Assembly: GCF_018199995.1 (NCBI RefSeq)
Contig: NZ_CP073579.1
Span: 1,054,001 to 1,118,000 of the forward strand
DNA from: Photobacterium sp. GJ3
GTDB lineage: Bacteria > Pseudomonadota > Gammaproteobacteria > Enterobacterales > Vibrionaceae
DNA length: 64,000 nt
Direction: 5' to 3'
Part shown: piece after piece, positions 34,988 through 44,302 of the stretch
How positions within the stretch are numbered: the first letter of the stretch is position 1
How the letters are laid out: the number at the start of each line of letters is the position of its first letter
The notes under the pieces: model-generated
What the model saw: only the letters and a program-made list of their open reading frames with translations
Databases searched by the model: none
Told to the model about the DNA's origin: nothing
Position numbers and translations under genes: made by a program

Positions 34988-37110
34988 GTGATCCTTTACT
35001 GACGGCTCTGATTTATGTCAGCCGTCATTATGGCGTGTCCAACACCCCGGATGCGCTGATTGCAGATTTGCCGCTGGCAGACGGCCAGCTCACGCCCTTC
35101 CTGCTGCCCCGTGCCGCAGAAAAGGCAGGACTGGAAGCCAGAGAAGAAAAACTCCCGCTGCATCAGTTACCGGCATTGCTGCTGCCAGCCATCTTGCTGC
35201 TGAAAGGCAATCAGGCGTGCGTGTTGCTCGGGATCGATCACGAAAAACAACAGGCTGCCATTCTGGCCCCACATCTGGAACAGGAAGAACGCTGGGTGCC
35301 CTTTTCAGAACTCAGTCAGACCTACAGTGGTCACCTGTTTCTGCTGAAAAAGCGTTTTCGCTACGATGAACGCTCCCCTGAATTACTGAAATCCAGAGAA
35401 GGGCACTGGTTCTGGGGCACGCTCTGGCAGTCCAGGAATATATACCGGGATGTGCTGATCGCGTCCGTTCTGATCAACCTTTTTGCCATTGCCACGCCCC
35501 TGTTCACGCGCTTGGTGTACGACAAAATTGTTCCCAATCAGGCATTTGACTCTCTCTGGGTGCTGGCCAGCGGGATCACCATTGTGTTTGCCTTCGATTT
35601 CCTGCTGAAACTGCTGCGCAGCTACTTCATTGATGTTGCCGGGAAAAAATCCGACATCCTGATTTCTGCCCGTATCTTCGCCAAAGTCATGGGCATCCGA
35701 ATGGAATCGCGGCCGCCGTCCGTCGGGGCTTTTGCCCGTCATTTACAGGAATTCGAGGCTATCCGGGAGTTTTTTACCTCGGCCACCATTGCTTCCCTGA
35801 TTGACCTGCCCTTTGCGATTCTTTTTCTGGTCGTCATCTGGCTGATTGCCGGTCCTCTGGTGATTGTGCCCGTCATCGCCGTGGTGTTTCTGATGCTCTA
35901 CAGCCTGCTCGTCCAGCGGCCACTGCGCCGGACCATTGAAGAAGGGTCCCGGCTGGCATCGCAAAAACACGCCAATCTGATCGAAAGCTTATCCGGCTTA
36001 GACACCATCAAACGCTACGAAGCGCAGAGTCAGTTCCAATACAAGTGGGAAGAAGCCGTTGCCCATATTGCGAACTGGAGCATCAAATCCCGCCGTCTGA
36101 CCGATTCGGTTCAGAACACCGCCGGATTCAGCCAGCAGTTTGTCACCGTCGCGATGATTGTTTTCGGCGTCTACCTGATTGCCGCCGGAGAACTGACCAT
36201 GGGGGGACTGATTGCAGTTTCTATGCTGAGCAGCCGGGCGATTGGCCCCATGGTCCAGCTTGCGGTGCTCTCCACCCGCTATCATCAGGCAAAATCGGCC
36301 AAAGCCATCATTGAACAGCTGATGGCCATGCCAGTAGAGCAGGAGGCCAATAAACGCTTTATCCATCGTGCGGCACTCCAAGGGCGAATCCAGTTCAGTC
36401 AGGTCAGTTTTCAGTATCCCGGCCAGCAGCGCATGGCGATTCAGGATCTGAGTTTCACCATTGAACCGGGGGAGAAAGTGGCCGTCATCGGCAAAGTCGG
36501 CTCGGGGAAAACCACCCTGGAACGCCTGATCATGGGGCTGTACAAACCCACGGCAGGAGCCATCAGTCTGGATGATACGGACATCGGTCAGCTTCACCCA
36601 ACAGATATCCGCCGGAATATCGGCAGCGTGCCACAGGATCTGATGCTGTTTTATGGCTCGATCCGAGACAATATTGCTCTCGGACGGCCGCAGGCTTCAG
36701 ATGAAGCAATCATTCGTGCCGCAGAGCGCGCCGGAGTCACGGCCTTCACTCGTCAGGATGAAGCCGGATTAGACCGGCAAGTGGGCGAAGGCGGACAGTC
36801 TCTGTCCGGCGGTCAAAAGCAGGCCATCGCGATTGCCCGTGCACTGCTGAGCGATCCCCAAGTGCTTGTGATGGATGAACCCAGCAGCAGTATGGATAAC
36901 AAGTCCGAATTGGATCTGAAAAACGTGCTTCGTCAGCTTGGGGCCGACGAAACGCTGATCCTCTTTACTCACCGTATGAGCATGCTGGATGTTGTCGACC
37001 GGATTCTGGTACTGGAACAGGGCCAGCTCGTCGCCGACGGTCCGAAAGATCAGGTCCTCCGCCAACTCCGGGAAGGCAATATCCAAGGCGGAAAAGTGGG
37101 GAACGGGTGA
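34984..37110 (+). CDS. lapB: Type I secretion ABC transporter with C39-like domain (LapB-like)
   Basis: The product is 708 residues. The start at 34984 (MSDPLLTALIYVSRHYG) overlaps the lapD stop as ATGA; an earlier in-frame start would run antisense to nothing useful inside lapD. Residues 1-130 are a C39-like domain without the catalytic cysteine, as in RTX exporters. About five or six membrane helices follow. The nucleotide-binding domain has Walker A GKVGSGKTT, signature LSGGQKQAIAIARALL and Walker B VLVMDEPS. It energises export of the giant adhesin. It is the last gene of the operon and ends just before the palindromic repeat array. Confidence 0.88.
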   Translation: MSDPLLTALIYVSRHYGVSNTPDALIADLPLADGQLTPFLLPRAAEKAGLEAREEKLPLHQLPALLLPAILLLKGNQACVLLGIDHEKQQAAILAPHLEQEERWVPFSELSQTYSGHLFLLKKRFRYDERSPELLKSREGHWFWGTLWQSRNIYRDVLIASVLINLFAIATPLFTRLVYDKIVPNQAFDSLWVLASGITIVFAFDFLLKLLRSYFIDVAGKKSDILISARIFAKVMGIRMESRPPSVGAFARHLQEFEAIREFFTSATIASLIDLPFAILFLVVIWLIAGPLVIVPVIAVVFLMLYSLLVQRPLRRTIEEGSRLASQKHANLIESLSGLDTIKRYEAQSQFQYKWEEAVAHIANWSIKSRRLTDSVQNTAGFSQQFVTVAMIVFGVYLIAAGELTMGGLIAVSMLSSRAIGPMVQLAVLSTRYHQAKSAKAIIEQLMAMPVEQEANKRFIHRAALQGRIQFSQVSFQYPGQQRMAIQDLSFTIEPGEKVAVIGKVGSGKTTLERLIMGLYKPTAGAISLDDTDIGQLHPTDIRRNIGSVPQDLMLFYGSIRDNIALGRPQASDEAIIRAAERAGVTAFTRQDEAGLDRQVGEGGQSLSGGQKQAIAIARALLSDPQVLVMDEPSSSMDNKSELDLKNVLRQLGADETLILFTHRMSMLDVVDRILVLEQGQLVADGPKDQVLRQLREGNIQGGKVGNG

Positions 37111-37130
37111 GAACAGTCGTACTGCCAGCG

Positions 37131-39640
37131 AACTTGATCTGTCCCTCCCTCACCTTACCAAGGGGAGGGAAAATCAGTGCTCGCAGCAAACTCGATCTAT
37201 TCCTCCCCTTACCAAAGTGAAGGAAAAACCAGTGCTCGCAGCATACTCGATCTGTCCCTCCCCCTTTTCAAGGGGGAGGCTAGGAGGGGGTTATCAGGCA
37301 CTACTGCCAAATCCACGCGCGCTGTTCGAACCCCACCCTGGCCCTCCCCTTGCCAAGGGGAGGGAATGTTCAGCGCTCACAACAAACGCGATCTGTCCCT
37401 CCCCCTTTTCAAGGGGGAGGTTAGGAGGGGGTTACCAAACACCAGCGCCAAATCCAAATCTGAGCGCGCTATACGAACCCCACCCTGGCCCTCACCTCAC
37501 CAAAGTGAAGGAAAAACCAGTGCTCGCAGCATACTCGATCTGTCCCTCCCCCTTTTCAAGGGGGAGGTTAGGCGGGGGTTACTGTGCACTGCTGCCAAAT
37601 CCGGGCGCGCTGTTCGAACCCCACCCTGGCCCTCCCCTTGCCAAAGTGAAGGAAAAACCAATGATCGCAGCAAGCTCGATCTGTCCCTCCCCCTTTTCAA
37701 GGGGAGGCTAGGCGGGGGTTACTGTGCACAGATGCCAAATCCACGCGCGCTGTTCGAACCCCACCCTGACCCTCCCCTTGCCAAGGGGAGGGAATGTTCA
37801 GCGCTCACAACAAACGCGATCTGTCCCTCCCCCTTTTCAAGGGGGAGGTTAGGCGGGGGTTACTGAGCACTACTGCCAAATCCGGGCACGCTGTTCGAAC
37901 CCCACCCTGACCCTCCCCTTGCCAAGGGGAGGGAATATTCAGCGCTCACAACAAACGCGATCTGTTCCCCCCTTACCAAGGTGAAGGAAAAACCAGTGCT
38001 CGCAGCATGCTCGATCTATCCCTCCCCCTTTTCAAGGGGGAGGTTAGGAGGGGGTTATCAAACACCAGCGCCAAATCCAAATCTGAGCGCGCTATACGAA
38101 CCCCACCCTGGCCCTCCCCTTGCCAAGGGGAGGGAAAATCAGTGCTCGCAGCAAACTCGATCTGTCCCTCCCCCTTTTCAAGGAGAAAACTAGGCGGGGG
38201 TTATCAGGCACTGCTGCCAAATCCGGGCACGCTGTTCGAACCCCACCCTGACCCTCCCCTTGCCAAGGGGAGGGAAAATCAGTGATCGCAGCATGCTCGA
38301 TCTGTCCCTCCCCCTTTTCAAGGGGAGGCTAGGAGGGGGTTATCAGGCACTACTGCCAAATCCACGCGCGCTGTTCGAACCCCACCCTGGCCCTCCCCTT
38401 GCCAAGGGGAGGGAATGTTCAGCGCTCACAACAAACGCGATCTGTCCCTCCCCCTTTTCAAGGGGGAGGTGAGGAGGGGGTTACTGTGCACTGCTGCCAA
38501 ATCCGGGCACGCTGTTCGAACCCCACCCTGGCCCTCCCCTTGCCAAGGGGAGGGAATGTTCACTACTCGCAACAAACGCGATCTGTTCCCCCCTTACCAA
38601 GGTGAAGGAAAAACCAGTGCTCGCAGCATGCTCGATCTATCCCTCCCCCTTTTCAAGGGGGAGGCTAGGAGGGGGTTATCAAACACCAGCGCCAAATCCA
38701 AATCTGAGCGCGCTATACGAACCCCACCCTAGCCCTCCCCTTGCCAAGGGGAGGGAATATTCAGCGCTCACAACAAACGCGATCTGTTCCTCACCTCACC
38801 AAAGTGAAGGAAAAACCAGTGATCGCAGCATGCTCGGACTGTCCCTCCCCCTTTTCAAGGGGAGGCTAGGCGGGGGTTACTGTGCACTACTGCCAAATCC
38901 GGGCACGCTGTTCGAACCCCACCCTGACCCTCCCCTTGCCAAGGGGAGGGAATAATCAGGCGCTCGCAGCAAACTCGATCTGTCCCTCCCCCTTTTCAAG
39001 GGGGAGGTTAGGCGGGGTTACTGTGCACTGCTGCCAAATCCACGCGCGCTGTTCGAACCCCACCCTGGACCTCCCCTTGCCAAAGTGAAGGAAAAACCAA
39101 TGATCGCAGCAAGCTCGATCTGTCCCTCCCCCTTTTCAAGGGGGAGGCTAGGCGGAGGTTACTGAGCACTACTGCCAAATCCACGCGCGCTGTTCGAACC
39201 CCACCCTGACCCTCCCCTTGCCAAGGGGAGGGAAAATCAGTGATCGCAGCATGCTCGATCTGTCCCTCCCCCTTTTCAAGGGGGAGGCTAGGAGGGGTTA
39301 TCAGGCACTACTGCCAAATCCACGCGCGCTGTTCGAACCCCACCCTGGCCCTCCCCTTGCCAAGGGGAGGGAATGTTCAGCGCTCACAACAAACGCGATC
39401 TGTTCCCCCCTTACCAAAGTGAAGGAAAAACCAGTACTCGCAGCATGCTCGATCTGTCCCTCCCCCTTTTCAAGGGGGAGACTAGGAGGGGGTTATCAAA
39501 CACCAGCGCCAAATCCAAATCTGAGCGCGCTATACGAACCCCACCCTGGCCCTCCCCTTGCCAAGGGGAGGGAATGTTCACTACTCGCAACAAATTCGGA
39601 CTGTCCCTCACCTTTTTCAAGGCGAGGGAATATTCGGATT
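37131..39640. repeat. Tandem array of palindromic repeats, about 140-150 base units with higher-order structure
   Basis: About sixteen copies of a hairpin around TCCCCCTTTTCAAGGGGGA alternate with about as many copies of a second element around CTCCCCTTGCCAAGGGGAG, or a degenerate version ending CCAAAGTGAAGG. They are joined by two conserved linkers, one ending GCTGTTCGAACCCCACCCTG and the other GCTCACAACAAACGCGATCTG. A distinct linker variant (AAATCCAAATCTGAGCGCGC) appears at about 37450, 38075, 38695 and 39510, roughly every fourth unit. That points to amplification of blocks of about 620 bases. The array fills the convergent gap between lapB and the LasA-like gene. Open frames across it are low-complexity artefacts. 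Confidence 0.9.
39604..39628. terminator. Last degenerate hairpin of the array at the protease 3' end
   Basis: CCCTCACCTTTTTCAAGGCGAGGG forms an imperfect stem 30 bases beyond the stop of the LasA-like gene. It is the nearest structure to that stop and could end its transcript. It belongs to the repeat family of the array. Confidence 0.4.
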
Positions 39641-39656
39641 AGCCATGTTTCAGACT

Positions 39657-40775
39657 TTACATGGCCGGGTTATCGATCCGATTCCAGAAGCAGACTTTTT
39701 GATTGCTGCGCTGATCAACCAGCCAGGTGTAGTTACAGTTATCGTCGTAACTGTAACGTCCGGTTTGTACCTGATAAGGACCGAAACTGGTGCCTTGCAT
39801 CGACTGGAAGCGTCCCTGATACAACAAAGAGAAATGCAGGTGCGGGCCTGTGGATGAGCCGCCTTCACACAGTGCGACGGATTTCTGGCTGGCATACACG
39901 CCGAGCTTGGTATCCTTGTTGACCCACTGGCCGTTCGAGACCTGAATCCCGTCCATGTGATAGTAGTTCGTGCCCCAGCCATTGGCATTGGTGACCCGAA
40001 CCTGACAACGGGACAGCACAGTGACATAACCATCGTGCGCTGCCGTCACGCTGTAAGTTGCGCCACCCCATCTTGGCCAGTCATACGAAACATCAATCGA
40101 AGACAGTGGAAACCCTGAGCCGCTGTGTGCATGCGGGCCATTCGGCACCCAGCTGTAACCCTGACGCCAGGGCATCTGCATAAAGCCAAAAGGGGGTGCG
40201 ACGCTGCTGAATGACCGCGCTTCCATTCTGCTTTCCGCCGTTGGCACCGGCTCACCGAACCAGGCCTCGTATTGCTGCAACCAGACAGACGAAAGCTGAC
40301 TGTCATTCAACGTACTGAGAATCGCCAGTGTCGACGCATTGGACGCCGTTAGCCTTTCGCCTTCATAACGATAAAAATACTGTGAAAGATGATTTGCAAT
40401 CCGTTTGATGGCTGCCTTGAACTGAACTGCCTGCGCTTCCGTCACTTCTGAGTCCGGCTGCCAGTGTTCCGCAACCTGCAACGTGACCAGCACCACTCTG
40501 GGGTCCACCCCGGTTGCGCCACTCCAGTGCAGCAGGGTTTCACGCAATGATGCCCAGTTGGGTGCAAAGACCTCAAAAAATGCTTTGTCGTCAAATGGAT
40601 GTTGATAAGGCCTGAATACAAAATTGTCATCAGAGAGCAAAGGCTGAATATGAAGACCTTGTTGCTGTATTTGCTGCGGAATCGGCGAACTCGCCACGGC
40701 CGGATACAGATCATGAGCCAGAACCTGAGCACTGGCTGCAACAGATAAAGCCACGAACGTCATTGTTTTTTTCAT
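39657..40775 (-). CDS. LasA-like M23 endopeptidase, secreted
   Basis: The product is 372 residues from the ATG at 40775, preceded by AGGAG and opening the signal peptide MKKTMTFVALSVAASAQVLA. A propeptide extends to about residue 190. The mature part, starting near APPFGFMQMPWRQGYS, closely resembles staphylolysin LasA: HSGSGFPLSSIDVSYDW supplies the first zinc ligands, then YYHMDGIQVSNGQWV, LCEGGSSTGPHLHFSLL with the HxH, and SFGPYQVQTG. Cysteines match the two LasA disulfides. The expected activity is cleavage of glycine-rich peptide bonds in cell walls or elastin. It stands alone, convergent with the Lap operon across the repeat array. Confidence 0.88.
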   Translation of the reverse strand: MKKTMTFVALSVAASAQVLAHDLYPAVASSPIPQQIQQQGLHIQPLLSDDNFVFRPYQHPFDDKAFFEVFAPNWASLRETLLHWSGATGVDPRVVLVTLQVAEHWQPDSEVTEAQAVQFKAAIKRIANHLSQYFYRYEGERLTASNASTLAILSTLNDSQLSSVWLQQYEAWFGEPVPTAESRMEARSFSSVAPPFGFMQMPWRQGYSWVPNGPHAHSGSGFPLSSIDVSYDWPRWGGATYSVTAAHDGYVTVLSRCQVRVTNANGWGTNYYHMDGIQVSNGQWVNKDTKLGVYASQKSVALCEGGSSTGPHLHFSLLYQGRFQSMQGTSFGPYQVQTGRYSYDDNCNYTWLVDQRSNQKVCFWNRIDNPAM

Positions 40776-40942
40776 GATGATTTTTCTCCTCATCGCATGA
40801 CATGCAATGAGAAGTCTGACAGAGAAGAAAAAATATCGCGGATTCATCTGCCAATTTGCGAGTGGGCTTTAATCTGACTGCATCTATTTGTAATTGATAG
40901 ATTAAAACATAAGAGGCAGGCCTCAAATTTGACCGACGCCGC

Positions 40943-41407
40943 TCACAGCCAACGCCGGACCTGTCTTTGATCATTCAGATAGCTGTCGCCGAAACGCTGA
41001 ATCATCGCCCGCGCTTCAGGGATGATCTGGAAACGGTTCATGTAAGCAATGAAGAAAAGGACACCCAGTAGCAGGCATGGCGATTGCAGATAACAGGTTT
41101 GCGCCACCAGCAAACTGGCTAGACCGACATACATCGGGTTCCGGGAATACCGAAACACGCCAGACGTCACCAGTACTGAAACCTTCTCCGGCTGGCGCGG
41201 GTCCACGGTCGTGTGTTTCCTGCGAAACTCCCACACGCCCAGTACGGCGACAGTACAGCCGGCCAGTGTCATGCCCATTGCTGCGATCAGTGCTGGCAAC
41301 GCACCCAGCGGCCAGACAGGCAAATAAGGCGCTGCCAGCTTCATACCGAGCGCCGTCAACAGCCACAGCACCACAGGCGGGATCTTAGTCTCAAGCCATT
41401 GCATCAC
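40943..41407 (-). CDS. Isoprenylcysteine carboxyl methyltransferase-like membrane protein
   Basis: The product is 154 residues with four hydrophobic segments. The C-terminal half has the ICMT/PEMT pattern: SVLVTSGVFRYSRNPMYVGL, then a hydrophobic stretch and EARAMIQRFGDSYLNDQRQVRRWL. Such enzymes methylate small lipids or prenylated thiols using SAM in the membrane, but bacterial members mostly lack known substrates. The start overlaps the 3' end of the PhzF-like gene by 17 bases, so the two are likely co-transcribed. Confidence 0.8.
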   Translation of the reverse strand: MMQWLETKIPPVVLWLLTALGMKLAAPYLPVWPLGALPALIAAMGMTLAGCTVAVLGVWEFRRKHTTVDPRQPEKVSVLVTSGVFRYSRNPMYVGLASLLVAQTCYLQSPCLLLGVLFFIAYMNRFQIIPEARAMIQRFGDSYLNDQRQVRRWL

Positions 41408-42194
41408 AGCGTCTCATCTGAGTTGTCAGTTCCGCCTGAACAATGAGATCAATCCCCTCCGGATTCGCCATCACCCGGAAATATCCACCTTCAGAGGAAC
41501 ACTGTTGCGCGTCCAGAATCGGCTGACCCAGACGTTCGAGCCAGTAAGGTGCCAGTGAACATTGCGCAGAACCTGTGGCGATGTCTTCATTGATCCCGAT
41601 CTTGGGTGCAAAATTTCTGAGTACATAACCGGTCTCGCCATCGGCAGCGGTCAAAATAACAGACTGAAGCGGATCCCGGGGGCGAAGGCGTTCGAAATCC
41701 GGCTGAAAATGACGAACTTCTGCTGCGGATTCCAGCACGATGATCAAGTCACGGGTTGAAAACACATCAAGCGGGGTGAAACCCATCGACTCTGCTTCCT
41801 GCCAGAGCTGGGGATCACGATTTCTTCGCCATGCGGGCATCTTCATCCGGTATCCATCAGCGACTCGATCAATCTCCAGATTTCCAAACGTGCTGAAGAA
41901 GCTGATGCTCTCTGACGGCACCAGCGTCATCACCCAAGCTGCGGCAGCCAAAGCGCCATGACCGCAAAGGCTGATTTCCTTTTCCGGACTGAACCAGCGA
42001 ATGTCATATCCGTCGTCGCGCGCGACCACAAAAGCAGTCACCGGTTGTGCAGCCTGCTGACTGATAGACAACAAAGCCTGATCGCACAGCCAGGACGCCA
42101 GAATAACCACCGCAGCCGGATTGCCATTTGCCGATCCCCCGGTAAATGCATTCACAACCTGTACCGTGATTTCTTGTCTGAAGATATGTTCCAA
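41391..42194 (-). CDS. PhzF-family epimerase/isomerase
   Basis: The product is 267 residues. The PhzF diaminopimelate-epimerase-like fold is indicated by VVNAFTGGSANGNPAAVVIL at the N-terminus, the ExSLCGHGALAAA motif (EISLCGHGALAAAAW) with its conserved glutamate, and the C-terminal half (INEDIATGSAQCSLAPYW). Conserved acid E and G/H residues are present. The natural substrate cannot be told; most genomic PhzF homologues are not in phenazine clusters. The methyltransferase-like gene follows with overlap. Confidence 0.85.
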   Translation of the reverse strand: MEHIFRQEITVQVVNAFTGGSANGNPAAVVILASWLCDQALLSISQQAAQPVTAFVVARDDGYDIRWFSPEKEISLCGHGALAAAAWVMTLVPSESISFFSTFGNLEIDRVADGYRMKMPAWRRNRDPQLWQEAESMGFTPLDVFSTRDLIIVLESAAEVRHFQPDFERLRPRDPLQSVILTAADGETGYVLRNFAPKIGINEDIATGSAQCSLAPYWLERLGQPILDAQQCSSEGGYFRVMANPEGIDLIVQAELTTQMRRCDAMA

Positions 42195-42261
42195 ACGGAT
42201 GTCCCCTGATAAAAAATCAGCAAAGCGTGGTGCTTTGCTGATGAGACACTATCGTGGTCAG

Positions 42262-42633
42262 TTAATGACGTTCTTCCACTAAGAATCGCTTGAAGAAGTC
42301 ACTCAAATCGACTTTCGCCAGATCTTTAAATTCACCGGCGTCATAAAAACGGCCTTTACAGGTTGGGCAGCTTTCAAACCAGATGTGGGGCTGTTTGGGA
42401 TCAACCAGTCGCAACAGCGCGTTATTCGGGCACACCGGACAGTCAATCTGATCAATCTGGTTAAACGACTGACCAATACCGGCGTCCCCGATATCGACCG
42501 TGTCTGCCAGCGGTTTCATTTTTTCAATTTCGTAGGCATCCAGCCACAGACCCTTGCAAGCCGTACAACGTTCAATATCGCCCAATGGGGTCGTCACATG
42601 TTCAAAATTCGAATGACATTTCGGACACTGCAT
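42262..42633 (-). CDS. Zinc-ribbon protein (TFIIB-type zf domain, duplicated)
   Basis: The product is 123 residues with two zinc-binding knuckle pairs: MQCPKCHSNF with ERCTACKGLWLDAYE, and IDCPVCPNN with ESCPTCKGRFYDAGE. The CxxCKGxWxDxxE pattern is that of the small zf-TFIIB proteins widespread in bacteria. The role is unknown. It is a single gene with its own promoter gap. Confidence 0.8.
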   Translation of the reverse strand: MQCPKCHSNFEHVTTPLGDIERCTACKGLWLDAYEIEKMKPLADTVDIGDAGIGQSFNQIDQIDCPVCPNNALLRLVDPKQPHIWFESCPTCKGRFYDAGEFKDLAKVDLSDFFKRFLVEERH

Positions 42634-42763
42634 TTGAAACTCCTTTTATGATTGTCATTGATTTCAAACGCATAATACATTCAGACAACTGCTGCGAGAT
42701 AGGCAATTTCACGCATAACACAGATTTCTGTGATCCCGCGACGATTACGCCTTGCGCCGAAAC

Positions 42764-42786
42764 AAAAAGTCGTCCACCCGGACGGC
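42764..42786 (-). terminator. Rho-independent terminator after the UPF0303 gene
   Basis: On the minus strand GCCGTCC (42786-42780) pairs with GGACGAC (42775-42769, with one G-T mismatch) and is followed by TTTTTG. It lies 15 bases after the stop at 42801 and ends the DeoR-oxidoreductase-UPF0303 transcript. Confidence 0.7.
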
Positions 42787-42800
42787 TTAGTTTCCGCGAT

Positions 42801-43265
42801 TTACTGGTCTTGCTGCCACTGAATCTCTTTCAGCGCTGCCGTGACTAAAGCATGATCGTCTGCCTGCGGTAATCCAGACACGGTCACGACACCAACCAGC
42901 CCGCTGCCTTTGATCCGAATGGGAAAAGCGCCGCCGTGCGCGCAATAGTCCATGGCATTCACGTGAGGCTGAGACTCAAACACCCGCTGCTTCTGCGCGT
43001 TATAGCAGCCCAGATAATACGAACTTTTCCCGTATCGCAGCACACTGTTTCGCTTCCGTCGGATCCAGTCCAGATGATCGCTGTTGGTCTCTGGCATCGC
43101 ATAGCTGAACAGCACTTGCCCAAAACCATAAACCTCTATGGCAACAGATGCCTGTCTGGACTCAGCCAGCGTTTTCAGAAGACTGCCCAGCGCCCAGGCC
43201 GTTTCATGGTTAAAGTGATTCAGTTGCAGGGTCTGTTCCTGCGCAAGCAAGGCGTCGGGATTCAT
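42801..43265 (-). CDS. UPF0303 / HbpS-GlcG-like heme-degrading domain protein
   Basis: The product is 154 residues. The pattern ASVAIEVYGFGQVLFSYAMP, then DWIRRKRNSVLRYGKSSYYLG and YCAHGGAFPIRIKGSGLVGV, is characteristic of UPF0303 proteins related to the HbpS/GlcG fold. The biochemical role is uncertain; some members of the fold bind heme or corrinoids. Its ATG overlaps the oxidoreductase stop by four bases, so it is translated in the same operon. Confidence 0.8.
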   Translation of the reverse strand: MNPDALLAQEQTLQLNHFNHETAWALGSLLKTLAESRQASVAIEVYGFGQVLFSYAMPETNSDHLDWIRRKRNSVLRYGKSSYYLGCYNAQKQRVFESQPHVNAMDYCAHGGAFPIRIKGSGLVGVVTVSGLPQADDHALVTAALKEIQWQQDQ

Positions 43266-44301
43266 GGGTTCACCTGCAGTGTCTGTCCCAGTCGGCTGCT
43301 TTCCATCGCCAGTTCAATCAGCCGGATGTTCAGCAACGCCTCCTGAGCCGGAACCGGGTTCGCCTTGCCTTCGCGAATGGCATCCGCAACCCCGATAAAG
43401 TAATGCTGATAGCCCCCAGCTCGGTTGGCACAACCTGAGACCCAGTCGCGTGATGGAACTGACCAAACTGCGATGCGGCCTCTGCGGCCCATTCCGGCTG
43501 CTCCGGCAGAACCCCGGCTTTCAGGTAATCTTCCTGCGGATCGAGGCCATATTTTTCATACTTCCCGGCAGCACCCAGCACTTTGTAGCGCAGGTTCGGT
43601 TCCGGGCTGTACAGATTGGCATGCAGATACACAAAGTGAGTCGGATACCGCAGGATCAGGTTGAAGTAATCAATGGTCTTGGCCCCCGGACGCAGCATCT
43701 CACACTGTGCGGTCAGCGCAGTCGGCGCGCCAAACAATGCAATGGCCTGATCGAGCAGGTGCGGTGCCAAATCGAACAAAATGCCGCCGCCGTCCTGCGC
43801 CTGCTCGCGCCAGCGCTGACGCACTTCCGGCCGGAAACGGTCAAAATGAGATTCGAAGTACTTCAGCTCGCCCAGCGTGCCCGCTTCAATCATTTTTTTC
43901 ACGGTCAGGAAATCGCCATCCCAGCGGCGGTTGTGGAACACACTCAGCACCCGGCCTTTGTCTTCGGCCAGACGAATCAGGGCTTCCCCGTCTTCCACGC
44001 GGGTGACGAATGGCTTTTCAACAATCACATGTTTACCGTTTTCCAGCGCCAGCTTCGCCAGATGAAAATGCACATCGTTCGGCGCAGTGATGATCACCAG
44101 CTCAGCATCGCTTTCCACCAGCATCAACTCAGCCTTGCTGTAACACACAACACCGGGCCAGTCGGCTTCTACCGCGGCCTGCTGACTGCTGCTGATTGCT
44201 GTGAGTTCGAGCTGAGGCAGCGCGGCAATAAATGGCAAATGGAAGGTTTTGGCTGAGAATCCATAGCCGACGATTGCAGTTTTTACAGGAGTATAAGACA
44301 T
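43262..44301 (-). CDS. Gfo/Idh/MocA oxidoreductase (frameshifted in this sequence)
   Basis: This NAD(P)-dependent sugar or inositol-type dehydrogenase has an N-terminal Rossmann motif (KTAIVGYGFSAKTFHLPF). EKPF, the conserved lysine motif, lies at residues about 95-98 (VIVEKPFVTRVEDGE), and GGILFDLAPHLLDQAI supplies catalytic D/H. The frame from 44301 goes wrong after VVPTELG. Adding one G to the run at 43413-43417 gives LGGYQHYFIGVADAIREGKANPVPAQEA, the normal C-terminal sequence, ending at 43262. The full product would be about 346 residues, similar to YdgJ-type enzymes. It follows the DeoR regulator by one base. Confidence 0.85.
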
Positions 44302-44302
44302 A

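Noticed and set aside
37131-39640. Long open frames across the repeat array, in several frames on the plus strand
   Set aside because: They arise because the repeat unit happens to lack stops in more than one frame; the peptides are low-complexity repeats without a ribosome site or family.
37131-39640. The array as a CRISPR locus or integron attC array
   Set aside because: Repeat units are themselves palindromic and the linkers between them are conserved rather than unique spacers; there is no cas, integrase or cassette gene nearby.
42764-42786. A riboswitch in the gap before the zinc-ribbon gene
   Set aside because: The only structure is a simple stem and T run that fits a terminator for the UPF0303 gene.
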